Shown here: one piece after another, positions 16,517 to 30,095 of the stretch
Numbering within the stretch: the stretch's first letter is position 1
Layout of the letters: each line of letters begins with the position of its first letter
NCBI GenBank assembly: GCA_037447605.1
Contig: CM074810.1
Span: 716,306-746,400 of the forward strand
DNA from: Zygnema circumcarinatum
Lineage: Eukaryota > Streptophyta > Zygnematophyceae > Zygnematales > Zygnemataceae
Length of the DNA stretch: 30,095 bases
Direction: 5' to 3'
Program-made: the position numbers and the translations under genes
The notes under the pieces: generated by a model
Seen by the model: the letters and a program-made list of their open reading frames with translations, nothing else
Database searches by the model: none
Told to the model about the DNA's origin: nothing

Positions 16517-16756
16517 CAAAAAAGAAAAAGAAGAAGGCGAAGAAGAAGAAGAAGAAGAGGGAGAAGAAGAAGAAGAAGGAGAAGAAGAAGAAGTAGAAGA
16601 AGAAGAAGAAGAAGAAGAAGAAGAAGAAGAAGGAGAAGAAGAAGAAGTAGAAGAAGAAGAAGAAGAAGAAGAAGAAGAAGAAGAAGAAGAAGAAGAAGAA
16701 GAAGAAGAAGAAGGCGAAGAAGAAGAGGAAGAAGAGGAAGAAGAAGAAGAAGAAAA
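16517..16756. repeat. (GAA)n microsatellite
   Basis: About 240 bp of AAG/GAA triplets with a few GGA, GTA and GCG variants. Apparent Arg-, Lys- or Glu-rich frames across it are artefacts of the repeat. Confidence 0.97.
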
Positions 16757-17272
16757 AGTATTCAGTTTCTCATACTCTCATACATCTATCAACATGGAGA
16801 TATTTCGCAGCTTTCGGAGTCAAGGCACAAGGGGAATATTTGCCCATTCATTTTCGGAGGTACCGTCGGCCATTATCGCCGTTTTCAGATCAGTCTCTGG
16901 AACAGAGGAGTGAACAGAGGGTTCCTGCATAGAAAATGTGATGCACATTATGCATAACGGTAGTCAATTTTAAGGAAAAGACCCACTATTTAAAACAGGG
17001 CATAGCAATTAAATCCAGAATTACGGAACCTCACATCAACAATTTAAAAAAAAAGGAGTGCTGTAACTTCCTTAACAAAGTCGATACCCATTAGCGACGA
17101 AGCGAATAAAAGAATGCGTCTTTGCGCCCTTATGCAATGTCTCAATTTAGTTTGAAGTGCTTTAAAGCTCACAAAATACATTCCACAACCAAAAACAAGA
17201 AAAGACCATGGAAGAAGATCGACAGGTGATAATTTGGAACAGAGGATAGGACCGAATTAAAAAATGTGTGAA

Positions 17273-17317
<45 letters not shown>

Positions 17318-17733
17318 GGGGGGGGGAGAAGGGCGCGCTCAGCGAAGCAAAATAAAGCTCTGAGCACATCAGGTTCATGACACCAAAGGATATAATAAAA
17401 TTAAAAAAGCAATTGTGTACGACTCCGGGAGGGCAGGGCGGGGCGTGCCTTGTCGGAGGGGAGCTGCGAGGGCGAGCAGTCCTCAGCGCAGGGCTCTGTC
17501 CGCCTCCGCGAGGGCAGGACCACGAGGTCCCCCCCGACAGGCAGCAGGCAGACATGGCTGCCGTAGTCGAGCACCAGAGCGGGCTCCCACCGCGGCAGGC
17601 GCCATAGCCATGGCTGCCTCCTGGGAGCGCCCTCCATGCCGCGGCCAACTCGCCCGCCTGAGGTAGCATATTTGTATGGGGATGCGGTTTGTTTTAAGGG
17701 TACTTATATAATAACAGCAAAAGATCGCTCATG
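16757..17733. other. Intergenic with a GC-rich island upstream of the tRNA gene
   Basis: AT-rich spacer with a TG/GA microsatellite at 17274-17312, followed by a sharp GC-rich island at about 17418-17660. The island has open frames on both strands; the minus strand reads for example WRLPRWEPALVLDYGSHVCL. No family was recognised and no splice structure supports a gene. It may be a captured or decayed exon. Confidence 0.4.
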
Positions 17734-17807
17734 GCTGGTGTAGCTCAGTTGGCTAGAGCGTAAGGCTGTTAACCTTAAGGTCCGTGGTTCGAGCCCACGT
17801 ATCAGCG
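17734..17807 (+). tRNA. tRNA-Asn (anticodon GUU)
   Basis: Full cloverleaf. Acceptor GCTGGTG pairs with TATCAGC (two G-U pairs), discriminator G at 17807. The D arm is GCTC/GAGC with the A-box TAGCTCAGTTGG. The anticodon stem TAAGG/CCTTA is perfect, with loop CTGTTAA and anticodon GTT at 17768-17770. The T arm is CGTGG/CCACG with the B-box GGTTCGAGCCC. No intron; CCA is not encoded, as expected for a nuclear gene. TTTT at 17821-17824 can serve as the Pol III terminator. Confidence 0.95.
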
Positions 17808-18216
17808 TCAAGATTACCGCTTTTGCTGGTCGGTGCTTTTGAGTCTCGACGTGGCGTGCGAAACCACGACCGGCGTACGGTCCGCACACTCGGGGCCCTA
17901 CAGAGAGCCGTACAGAAGGCCGACGAACGTGGCGGCATGCGCACGCCGCCGTACAGTAGACATGGACATGCGTCCCTGTTCTGTGTCAGAAATTGGGCAT
18001 TCCAGTTGCAGGAGCAGTTAGGACATAGGACATAGGAGCATGAATCGTGGTTGACCGCAGACTTTGATGGTGTTCCGTATGACGGTTCTCTGGAGTCGCA
18101 AATTCGTGATTAGAGTTGCAACCGTTTGGTTAGCAAACGGTAGTCAGCCCTCTGGTCCAGTTGGTTAGGACTCATGTCATCATTGCTGCGGATATCCACT
18201 GGATGTACATAGATTG

Positions 18217-18278
18217 CGTATCGGATTATACGTATGGATTTTGTGATAGATCTCGTATCGGATTCTTCGTATCGGATT
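18217..18278. repeat. CGTATCGGATT short repeats
   Basis: Three copies of CGTATCGGATT (18217, 18254, 18268) plus one CGTATGGATT (18231). The CGTATCG core is the same motif found at the outer ends of the foldback element at 1040-2700. Confidence 0.6.
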
Positions 18279-18554
18279 TGGTGCTCCGCCTCTATTGCAT
18301 GCGGATAGAGCCTTGTCACGTTGCAGCTTGATCTCACGTCACCGACCTACCAATGTCGCCGTACGCCCTACGACTCACCGAGCCATCGTCACTCTCTTCA
18401 AAGCGCAACAGCCTTCCATGTGTTGATTGTCCAACGCTAAGACAAACTGTGATAAATATCTGAGCATGGAACGGTAGACTTCTGGGCGGTGGCAATGGCT
18501 GCTTGTCCAAATGGACACTCGCCACGTTGTAAAGTTATCTGCCAATGGCCACAC

Positions 18555-18581
18555 GCCACGTGCATATATTGCACACGTGGC
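18555..18581. promoter_or_regulatory. Inverted pair of G-boxes
   Basis: GCCACGTG and CACGTGGC flank an 11-bp AT-rich spacer. CACGTG is the binding core for plant bZIP and bHLH factors; a regulatory role here is inferred, about 1.1 kb before the ARMC8 start codon. Confidence 0.4.
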
Positions 18582-18892
18582 TACTTTCTATTGGAAGCTG
18601 GTCGGGCACGGGGGAAAACCCCAAATGCGGAGCAGGGCGGCGTTTTGTGTCCATACATACGCCGGGGGACTCTGCCACGTGGCGCACTCTCCTGCAGGGG
18701 AGGGAGAGAGGGAGGGCGAGGAGAGAGGAGGGGTGTCAGTGAGCTTCAGGCCGCCATGGATGCGGTGCCTGCAGGGCTGCGGGGAGGGCAGGTTGGGAGA
18801 TGCTCTGGGAGGAAAGTGGAGGGAAAAGGGCGGCAGAAGGGGGAGAGGGAAGGAGCTGCGACGCTTTGTAGGGTTTGCATTCATGGTCAGGG

Positions 18893-19085
18893 CTAGCGTT
18901 AGGGTTGCAGTGGAGGCTGCGCATTCGAGTTAAGGTTGCAGGTTAGGGTTAGGGCTGAGTTGGAGATCAGATTTTGCTGCAATTAAGGTTTGGGAGGCGC
19001 GTTTTGGGAAGGTCACTATAATTTTGAGGTGAAGTTTAAGTGTGTGTGAGTTTAGGGTTAGGGTGAGGTCTTCTAAGGGTTAGTC
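18893..19085. repeat. Interstitial telomere-like (TTAGGG/TTTAGGG) motifs
   Basis: Several imperfect copies of the plant telomere unit are scattered here: GTTAGGGTT near 18898, GGTTAGGGTTAGGG at about 18941-18954, TTTAGGGTTAGGG at 19051-19063 and AAGGGTTAG near 19075. Either telo-boxes of the promoter or a degenerate interstitial telomeric repeat. Confidence 0.6.
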
Positions 19086-19705
19086 TTAAGCGTAAGCCAA
19101 GGGTATAAGGATCCTGGTTGTGTTTCACTGCTGAAGTTTAATTTGCTGGTATTACTTTTAATGAGTTGTCTGGCAAATTGAGGCAGTGCAGAGGCCTGGA
19201 AACTGTAGTTGTAGGGATCAACTGTTTAGTGCTTTTAAACCGATAGTTGCGCAGTCACTTGTTTTGGCAGGCAGTGCGACGGACTTGCCGGGGCAATTCG
19301 CGACGGGAGAAAAGAGAGGGACGGAGGGAGGGAGAGAGCGAGAGAGAGGAGGGGAGAGGAGAGGTCGGCACTTGCTCCAACCGCAAAAGCATCTTCATCG
19401 CCTTCAAAAGGAACAGTTTGGATGCTGCACCATTCGTCGTTCTTTGATGTTACATTGTGCTGCAAACTCTACAGCAAACCAGGCTTGAGTACCGACAAAA
19501 ATGCTTCATCCCGATCTAAACTCTTCTGCCTTCAAGGCCCTGCACAGTGAGCAATACTTGGTCACAATTCCAAGGCAAACCCGTGGAGGCAGTCCTTGTA
19601 TTAACACGAGTGTCTCGACAATTGTAAAGTCTTAGGTTGAGGCTGATATTTCAGTACTCCTTTCAAGGGTGAGGAGTCTAAGGGAAATTAAGCGGCTTTC
19701 ACACG

Positions 19706-25408
<5,703 letters not shown>

Positions 25409-26865
25409 CCCCGGTTGCAATGGAGCGCGAGCCTCGCGCCCCCTTCCCACTCTTAATCACTGATTCGACCTCGCCAATGTGTACACTGCCATTCTTTTTT
25501 ACGTCCTCTCATTTTGGCTCGCCTGCGAGCGGTTGGAATCGCCATTCCATTACCCCTTAAAATTTAAGCATTTCTACGTAGATTTTTTATGGGACCTTAC
25601 AAAGGCATGCCAGCCTTTACTCGAGGATGAAATCCTTGATCGCTCGCTTCCTCTCTCTGTTTCTCTCCCTCTTCCTTTCTCAGTCTCTCACTCTCTCTCC
25701 CCCTTTATCTCTCTCTCTCCCCCTCCTCCCCACCCGCTCCCCTACTTCCTCCTCCGCTCTCTGCCTTTCCTTTCTCCCCACCTTTATGCCTTATCCGGCC
25801 TCCTTTCCCCTCCCTGCCTCTTTCCCTCTCCTCCTCTCCCCTCCTTCCCCTGTCTCCCCAACTCTCTTTTGTCCTCCCCCTCCAATACTTACCCTTAAGA
25901 AGTTTGGACTACTAGCAGTTATCTAGCGGTTATTAATTTTGTCATTAGTCGACTGGGTAGCTTGAGAAGGGATTTACTTAAAGGGTTTCTGGTTAGCCGA
26001 TTAATTGGGTCCACTCTGTTCACCACTTGGTTTTTTATGTGACGTTTTTACCAAGGAACATTTTATTTTTGGTCTCCCCTTTCCTTTGTGTAAGAACTTC
26101 CTGACTTGGCCCTCCATTCGTGTACAGGGACATCAGGTTTCCAACTCATGTGCACGATTCAAAAATGGCATCTGTAGTAAGCATAAGGGTTTTGTGTTTG
26201 GGATATCCCAGTGAAGTTTAAGCTTACATTGACGACAATGTGACAGAAAAATGCTCAAAAACTGCTGATGTATAAATAAGAATCGAAGTGAAACAAAAGT
26301 ACATTTTCCTGCTGTCAAAACTGGAATGAGATAATGAGATGGACGTTCACAATGGATAAAAAACCTATGGCTTTCCAAACCCTAATTAGCCAAACTGAAA
26401 GTAATGCCGTAAGGAAACGACATACGAAATCGACAGTGACGATAAAACCTACAAAAAAATGAACAAAGCTCATCGTCGCGTTACATCTATGGCCGATTCT
26501 CCTCATTTTGGAAAAACCTTTCTGCAATTGGCTTACCCTCAACCGTAAAGCTCCTTTACACTCTGCAAAATCTCCGTCCGCTCACCCCCCCCTCGCCCCC
26601 TTTCCTCTCTCTCCCCTCCCTACCTCTCTCTCACTGCCTCCCACCCCTCCTTTCCTGTGTACCTCCTGCTGCATCACCCTACCTCCTCTCTCCCGCTCTC
26701 CCGCCCACCCCCTCTGTCACCCTTCCCCTCCTTGCCCCCCTGTCCCTCTCCCTCTACCTCTCTCTCTCCCTCCTCTCTCCCTCTTTCCCCCCCACCCCCC
26801 TCTCAACAACAACATCTAACGACCTAAATTCCCCGCCCCAAAAAAGGAAACCCTAAATGGCCCCA
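25409..26865. other. Convergent intergenic region (ARMC8 and F-box 3' ends)
   Basis: About 1.45 kb between two converging stop codons. Pyrimidine tracts occupy about 25640-25890 and 26575-26812; the middle (25920-26540) is AT-rich. No coding exon, RNA gene or transposon was recognised. Confidence 0.5.
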
Positions 26866-28275
26866 TCACAGGAGAACGGTGGCGCATTTCCATACCGCTC
26901 CCAAATGCATCTCTGCCTCGTACCCTCCAACAGAGCCCCACTTCTCGCTCTCAGTCTTGAACATTTCCACATTTTTCACTTCAAGTCTCCCAAAAAGCCT
27001 CGCCCACGCATCTCCCCCCACAACGAGCACCGCCTCTCTCGTACCCGCCAACCCAAACGCTTGCCTTTGAACATAGTGCTGCCACTCTCTCCCGATCCCC
27101 TCTCCCGGAGCCGGAATATATGACACTGTGGACCACTCATTGGTCGCCACATCATACGATCTCAGCTCTCTATCACCCCAACCCTGGCAGTCATCCAAAA
27201 GCCCACGTGTAAAGTAAATTTTTCCGCCACTCGCAACCGTCTGAATACCCAAAACCCCCCCTCCCGAGCTCCACCCTTGTGGGTTTCGGTCGCTGAGAGG
27301 CCTTGAAGAAGGGGATTTGTGAGGAACAGTCCAGGAAAAAGTTTTTGGGTCGAACACTCCGAGTAGGACAAGGAGGCCTCCTCTACAAGGGCAGACCCCC
27401 AACACATACAATTTGTCATTCAGTACAGCCCCCGCTAAGCGTTTCGTGCAGAGGTTAAAATTTTCAGTCGCAGGGAGTGGCGCGATAGAGAGCCACGTGT
27501 CGCGCTCCAAGTCATAGACTTCTGCAGAATTCAGAGAGTCCCCATCTGCCGAAATTCCTCCAACAATGTAAATTTTTTGGCCGATCAATCCGCTTGCAAA
27601 GTATGTGCGCGAACCCGCCTTCATCGGAGCAGCCTCTCTCCAGCGAGAAGTGTGCAGGTTGTAGCGCCACACTCCTCCCGCTACAGTCGTCTGCTCGCTC
27701 TCTTCAAACTCTCTCCTTCTCTGCACCTCCCGATACGCGTACCCTTCAACTTTATCCCCCTCGCCTTTCCAACCGTTCTCCTCGCGACACGTGTCACTAC
27801 TTCCACCCCCCCCCACCTCCAAAAAATAGGAAAAAGAAGCAGCCATGTGCTGCATGCTCGCCGAGTAAGCTTTGCAAGACATGGTTTGCAACCCCCCTAT
27901 AAGAATTAGCTCATGATTTGCTGCTAAGAGCTCGAATCCATGGAGGGGGGTGTCCTCAAGAGCGCCATGCTCAAGAGGAGCGCGAGTAAGATAGGGGAGA
28001 TCACCTGCATAGAACCATTTTGATTCAGTTATACTGAGAGCCAACAGTTTCTGCTTCCCCATGGACTTCCCCACTATGTAGACCCACTCCTCCGACGTCC
28101 CGACCTCCTTCCTGAGGGAAGCGAGCTCCGCGCTGTCCATAGCTGCGCGCCATTTTCGGGCCACAGCGCGGAGGGGAGGGCGGGAGGAGCGAGGGAGGAG
28201 AGAGAGCACGTGGAGGGCGAGATCGTGCGGGAGGGAGGGGAGGGGGGGCTCAGAGGGGGTGCATGGGCGGGGCAT
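26866..28275 (-). CDS. F-box/kelch-repeat protein
   Basis: Single-exon gene of 469 residues, start ATG at 28273-28275, TGA at 26866-26868. Such proteins are substrate receptors of SCF (SKP1-CUL1-F-box) ubiquitin ligases: the F-box binds SKP1 and the kelch propeller binds the target. The N-terminal F-box is at about residues 11-55 (LPSLPHDLALHVLSLLPRSS, then AVARKWRAAM). Kelch-type blades follow with the usual W, GG and Y-D pattern: ELILIGG, YNLHTSRWREAAPM, KIYIVGGIS...AEVYDLERDTW, KLYVLG...VFDPKTFSW, KIYFTRG...SYDVATNEW and AVLVVGG. A variable loop with a short triple-Gly run plus Glu/Arg-rich sequence sits between blades. The open frame continues upstream of the ATG only through leader repeats. 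It converges with ARMC8. Target unknown. Confidence 0.9.
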   Translation of the reverse strand: MPRPCTPSEPPLPSLPHDLALHVLSLLPRSSRPPLRAVARKWRAAMDSAELASLRKEVGTSEEWVYIVGKSMGKQKLLALSITESKWFYAGDLPYLTRAPLEHGALEDTPLHGFELLAANHELILIGGLQTMSCKAYSASMQHMAASFSYFLEVGGGGSSDTCREENGWKGEGDKVEGYAYREVQRRREFEESEQTTVAGGVWRYNLHTSRWREAAPMKAGSRTYFASGLIGQKIYIVGGISADGDSLNSAEVYDLERDTWLSIAPLPATENFNLCTKRLAGAVLNDKLYVLGVCPCRGGLLVLLGVFDPKTFSWTVPHKSPSSRPLSDRNPQGWSSGGGVLGIQTVASGGKIYFTRGLLDDCQGWGDRELRSYDVATNEWSTVSYIPAPGEGIGREWQHYVQRQAFGLAGTREAVLVVGGDAWARLFGRLEVKNVEMFKTESEKWGSVGGYEAEMHLGAVWKCATVLL

Positions 28276-28336
28276 TGGGAAGAGAGAGAAAGAGAGGGAG
28301 GGGGGACGACAGAGAGGGAGGGTCACGCACGCCCCC

Positions 28337-28347
28337 TTATAAATAGA
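28337..28347 (-). promoter_or_regulatory. TATA-box-like element of the F-box gene
   Basis: On the minus strand it reads CTATTTATAAG, about 60 bp upstream of the F-box ATG, which allows a start site and a leader of about 30 nt. The plus strand reads TTATAAATAG, an even better TATA box, but no plus-strand gene follows at a suitable distance, so orientation is uncertain. Confidence 0.4.
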
Positions 28348-28398
28348 GGGAGAGAGAGAGAGAGCGCGAGAGAAAGGAGAGAGTGGGCCGCGCACGCT

Positions 28399-28400
<2 letters not shown>

Positions 28401-28430
<30 letters not shown>
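28401..28430. repeat. (GA)n upstream of the F-box gene
   Basis: Fifteen GA units, (TC)n on the F-box gene strand, with a shorter copy at 28349-28364. Probably part of the promoter region. Confidence 0.85.
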
Positions 28431-28432
<2 letters not shown>

Positions 28433-29822
28433 TGAGAGGAAAAAGGCGGCGGGAGTTGACGGCCGGTTTTGGAGTTGGCGACGACATCGGGACGCGGACA
28501 CGCTGGCGCCGGTCTAGATTGTGCTGACGTGGACCAGCCAGAATCCAAGTCAAGATTCCACATGGCAGCGTCATTTGCAGTCTTAGACCCTACCAATCAG
28601 GTTACGCCACGTCATCCACAAGTTTAGATTCTGATTCTGATTGGACGGGGCTGCAAGATTTTTTGGTGGAGTTCCGTGATTGGTGGATTCAGATTGCGTT
28701 GACTTGTCGTCAGCGCTGACATGTTCTCTCTGTCGTCTTGCGCAGGCAATCCATGCAAGGGGAAAATGGTGCGCGTTTAGTCCCAGTTTCAGTTCCAGTC
28801 GTGACATGGAAACTGTTCAGCGGCATTTGTTGCAGGGGCTCTACCATGGGCCTCATGTCCATGCACTGTACAATGTTGCAAGGGCTGCATGAGGAGGAGA
28901 GGAGGGAAACAAAGCGATTGGACAAAACAAACGGCTCTTCTGCCAAGAATGTTGACATCCCCGAGCAGCAAACATGCCTCTCATAACTACGCTCTGCCTG
29001 CCTGTGTCTACAAACAGTTCATGAGCAAGCGGGATAATGGCATGCGTCAAAAACGTCCTTACAACATGGGGGGCATGCCTCCGATATGCGGAGCCCCAAG
29101 AACCCTAAAAAATACAAGCGAAAGATATATGTATGCCTGCATGTATGTATGCCTGCATGTACGTATGCATGCATGTTGCATGCATGCATGTATGTATGCA
29201 TGTATGTGTGTATGTCGACTTCGTCTTCATGTACACCATCATCCTCACGCGATGCGCGTCTTGATCCCGAGTCGGTGCATTTGGATTCGCAGCGGCTGCT
29301 CGTCGATGGGGATTCGCCGCGGGAAGTCGAGTGTGGCCGCAGCGCGAATGTCGGTGTGCCTACCCACGCGCCACACGCGCTCGTCGAATTCGATCCCTGC
29401 GATGCGATCCGCGCACAACAGAAATCAAAAGTTAAACTAAACCAATTAAGAAAGTGGAATCGTTCCGAGGGTCCTAAGCTTTATGGGTTGTGCTTCTATC
29501 CATAGGAGAGAGGTGAAAGTTGAACACCTCCGGGGGTGAGGTGGATTCCGGTCCCAACGGGGTGAAAGAGGTTGATGAGGATACGTGCACCACTATCGCC
29601 ATCCCATATCCGCCCAAGTCTCACTAGGGGCACCCTGCAGAGAGTGAGACTCCATTCCATGAACCCAACAACAAGACATCCGAGAAGTCTGCCTGCAATG
29701 AGTTTTAGGGAAAAAAAACAAACGATTGTTGTGATCGAATATTAGCTGCAGCAGCCTGGAAACCAACAAACATACTTTGAAATTTGAAGGATTCGTTTTT
29801 TTTTGAAGTTTGACAAGCTGAC
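28431..29822. other. Upstream region of the F-box gene and spacer
   Basis: No gene supported. Contents: CACGTC/TGACG-type motifs at 28500-28720, an ATGC/ATGT microsatellite at 29121-29216, a GC-rich block at 29217-29410 with open frames on both strands but no recognised family, and a GGTGAGGTGG stretch near 29535. Confidence 0.4.
29121..29216. repeat. ATGC/ATGT microsatellite with hairpin
   Basis: Tandem TGTATGCC, ATGCATGC and TGTATG units; ATGCATGCATG and its inverted copy flank a 2-3 base loop at about 29165-29190, a near-perfect hairpin. Confidence 0.85.
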
Positions 29823-29979
29823 CTGCAGCGCAGGTCCACCGACATGCTGGAGATGCCCAGCGCCCACTTCCCCTTTATCTCGATTTCCGGCAGAGGGAGA
29901 ACGTGCAGGGACACGTTCTGTGTGCTCACTCTCAGTCGCGGTTGCAGCTCGCTCTGATCCATGTCGAAATTGGCCCCCA
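29823..29979 (-). CDS. Internal exon of an unidentified gene (partial)
   Basis: 157-bp open exon with a strong acceptor (CTCCTGCAG preceded by a long CT tract, 29980-30095 on the plus strand being purine) and a donor GTCAGC, phases 1 in and 2 out. It encodes about 51 residues containing FDMDQSELQPRLRVSTQNVS and LPLPEIEIKGKWALGISSMS, an alternating pattern suggesting beta strands. I do not recognise the family. A following exon may start after TTTCCAG at about 29757 or TTGCAG at about 29692. The 5' part lies beyond the right edge. Confidence 0.4.
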
Positions 29980-30095
29980 CTGCAGGAGGGGAGAGAGAGG
30001 AGGAGAAAAGGAAGGAAATGGAGGGGAAAGGAGGGGGGGAGAAAGGAAATGGAGGGGGGATGGGGGAGGGGGGAAGGAAGGAAATGGAGGGGGGA

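Larger units (their letters stand above)
17808..19705. promoter_or_regulatory. Region upstream of the ARMC8/GID5 gene
   Basis: About 1.9 kb without a supported gene. It holds CGTATCGGATT repeats at 18217-18278, an inverted pair of G-boxes (GCCACGTG 18555-18562 and CACGTGGC 18574-18581), a third CACGTG at 18676-18681, a purine stretch at 18700-18732, and telomere-type motifs (TTAGGGTTAGGG at about 18943, TTTAGGGTTAGGG at 19051-19063) of the telo-box kind seen in plant promoters. A GA-rich patch lies at 19310-19362. The transcription start was not located. Confidence 0.45.

Noticed and set aside
16481-16957. Arg-rich 158-codon frame
   Set aside because: Produced by the GAA microsatellite; no conserved domain on either side.
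18144-18185. Possible second tRNA or tRNA-derived SINE (CTGGTCCAGTTGGTTAGGAC resembles a tRNA-Glu D arm and A-box)
   Set aside because: No B-box, anticodon stem or acceptor pairing follows; at most a fragment.
18489-18933. Overlapping plus-strand frames of 135-140 codons
   Set aside because: Arise from a GA-rich stretch and GC-rich promoter sequence; no family match.
28889-29440. 183-codon plus-strand frame
   Set aside because: Built largely from the ATGC/ATGT microsatellite with Cys/Met/His bias; no homology recognised.

Overview
This is eukaryotic nuclear DNA, almost certainly from a land plant. Genes carry many short introns with GT..AG borders, telomere-type TTTAGGG motifs occur, a nuclear-type tRNA-Asn is present, and the proteins are typical plant families: 12-oxophytodienoate reductase-like enzymes, class 3 ALDH, F-box/kelch. 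An intronless choline/ecdysteroid-kinase-like gene and the heavy load of purine microsatellites would fit a non-seed plant (bryophyte, lycophyte or fern), but the sequence alone does not settle the lineage. Frames proposed from non-ATG codons were ignored; gene models were rebuilt by hand from splice sites, phase continuity and family similarity.

Layout, left to right. 1-775 (+): last exons of an OPR-like flavin reductase cut by the window edge. 1040-2700: a foldback element with long imperfect inverted arms. 2987-4648 (+): single-exon APH/CHK-like small-molecule kinase. 5270-7340 (-): complete six-exon OPR-like gene, an inverted paralogue of the first. 8743-10350 (+): four-exon RNase H2 subunit C. 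11010-14532 (-): ten-exon class 3 aldehyde dehydrogenase. 14533-17733: gene-poor, with GTAC palindromes, a GAA microsatellite and a GC-rich island. 17734-17807 (+): tRNA-Asn(GUU). 19706-25408 (+): twelve-exon armadillo protein that reads as ARMC8/GID5, a scaffold of the CTLH/GID ubiquitin ligase, with a purine tract of about 0.9 kb in its last intron. 26866-28275 (-): intronless F-box/kelch protein. 29823-29979 (-): one internal exon of an unidentified gene running off the right edge.

The protein genes mostly alternate in strand, giving three convergent pairs (kinase/OPR, RNASEH2C/ALDH, ARMC8/F-box) and one divergent pair (OPR/RNASEH2C). The left half groups two oxylipin-type reductases, a small-molecule kinase and an aldehyde dehydrogenase, which could act in related metabolism, but co-function is speculation. 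The right half holds two ubiquitin-pathway genes. The outstanding non-coding feature is the recurrent purine/pyrimidine-asymmetric tracts in introns, leaders and spacers, one of which has become coding sequence in RNASEH2C. I found no convincing undescribed system; the most unusual items are the foldback element, the divergent OPR pair around the kinase, and the extreme purine intron in ARMC8.
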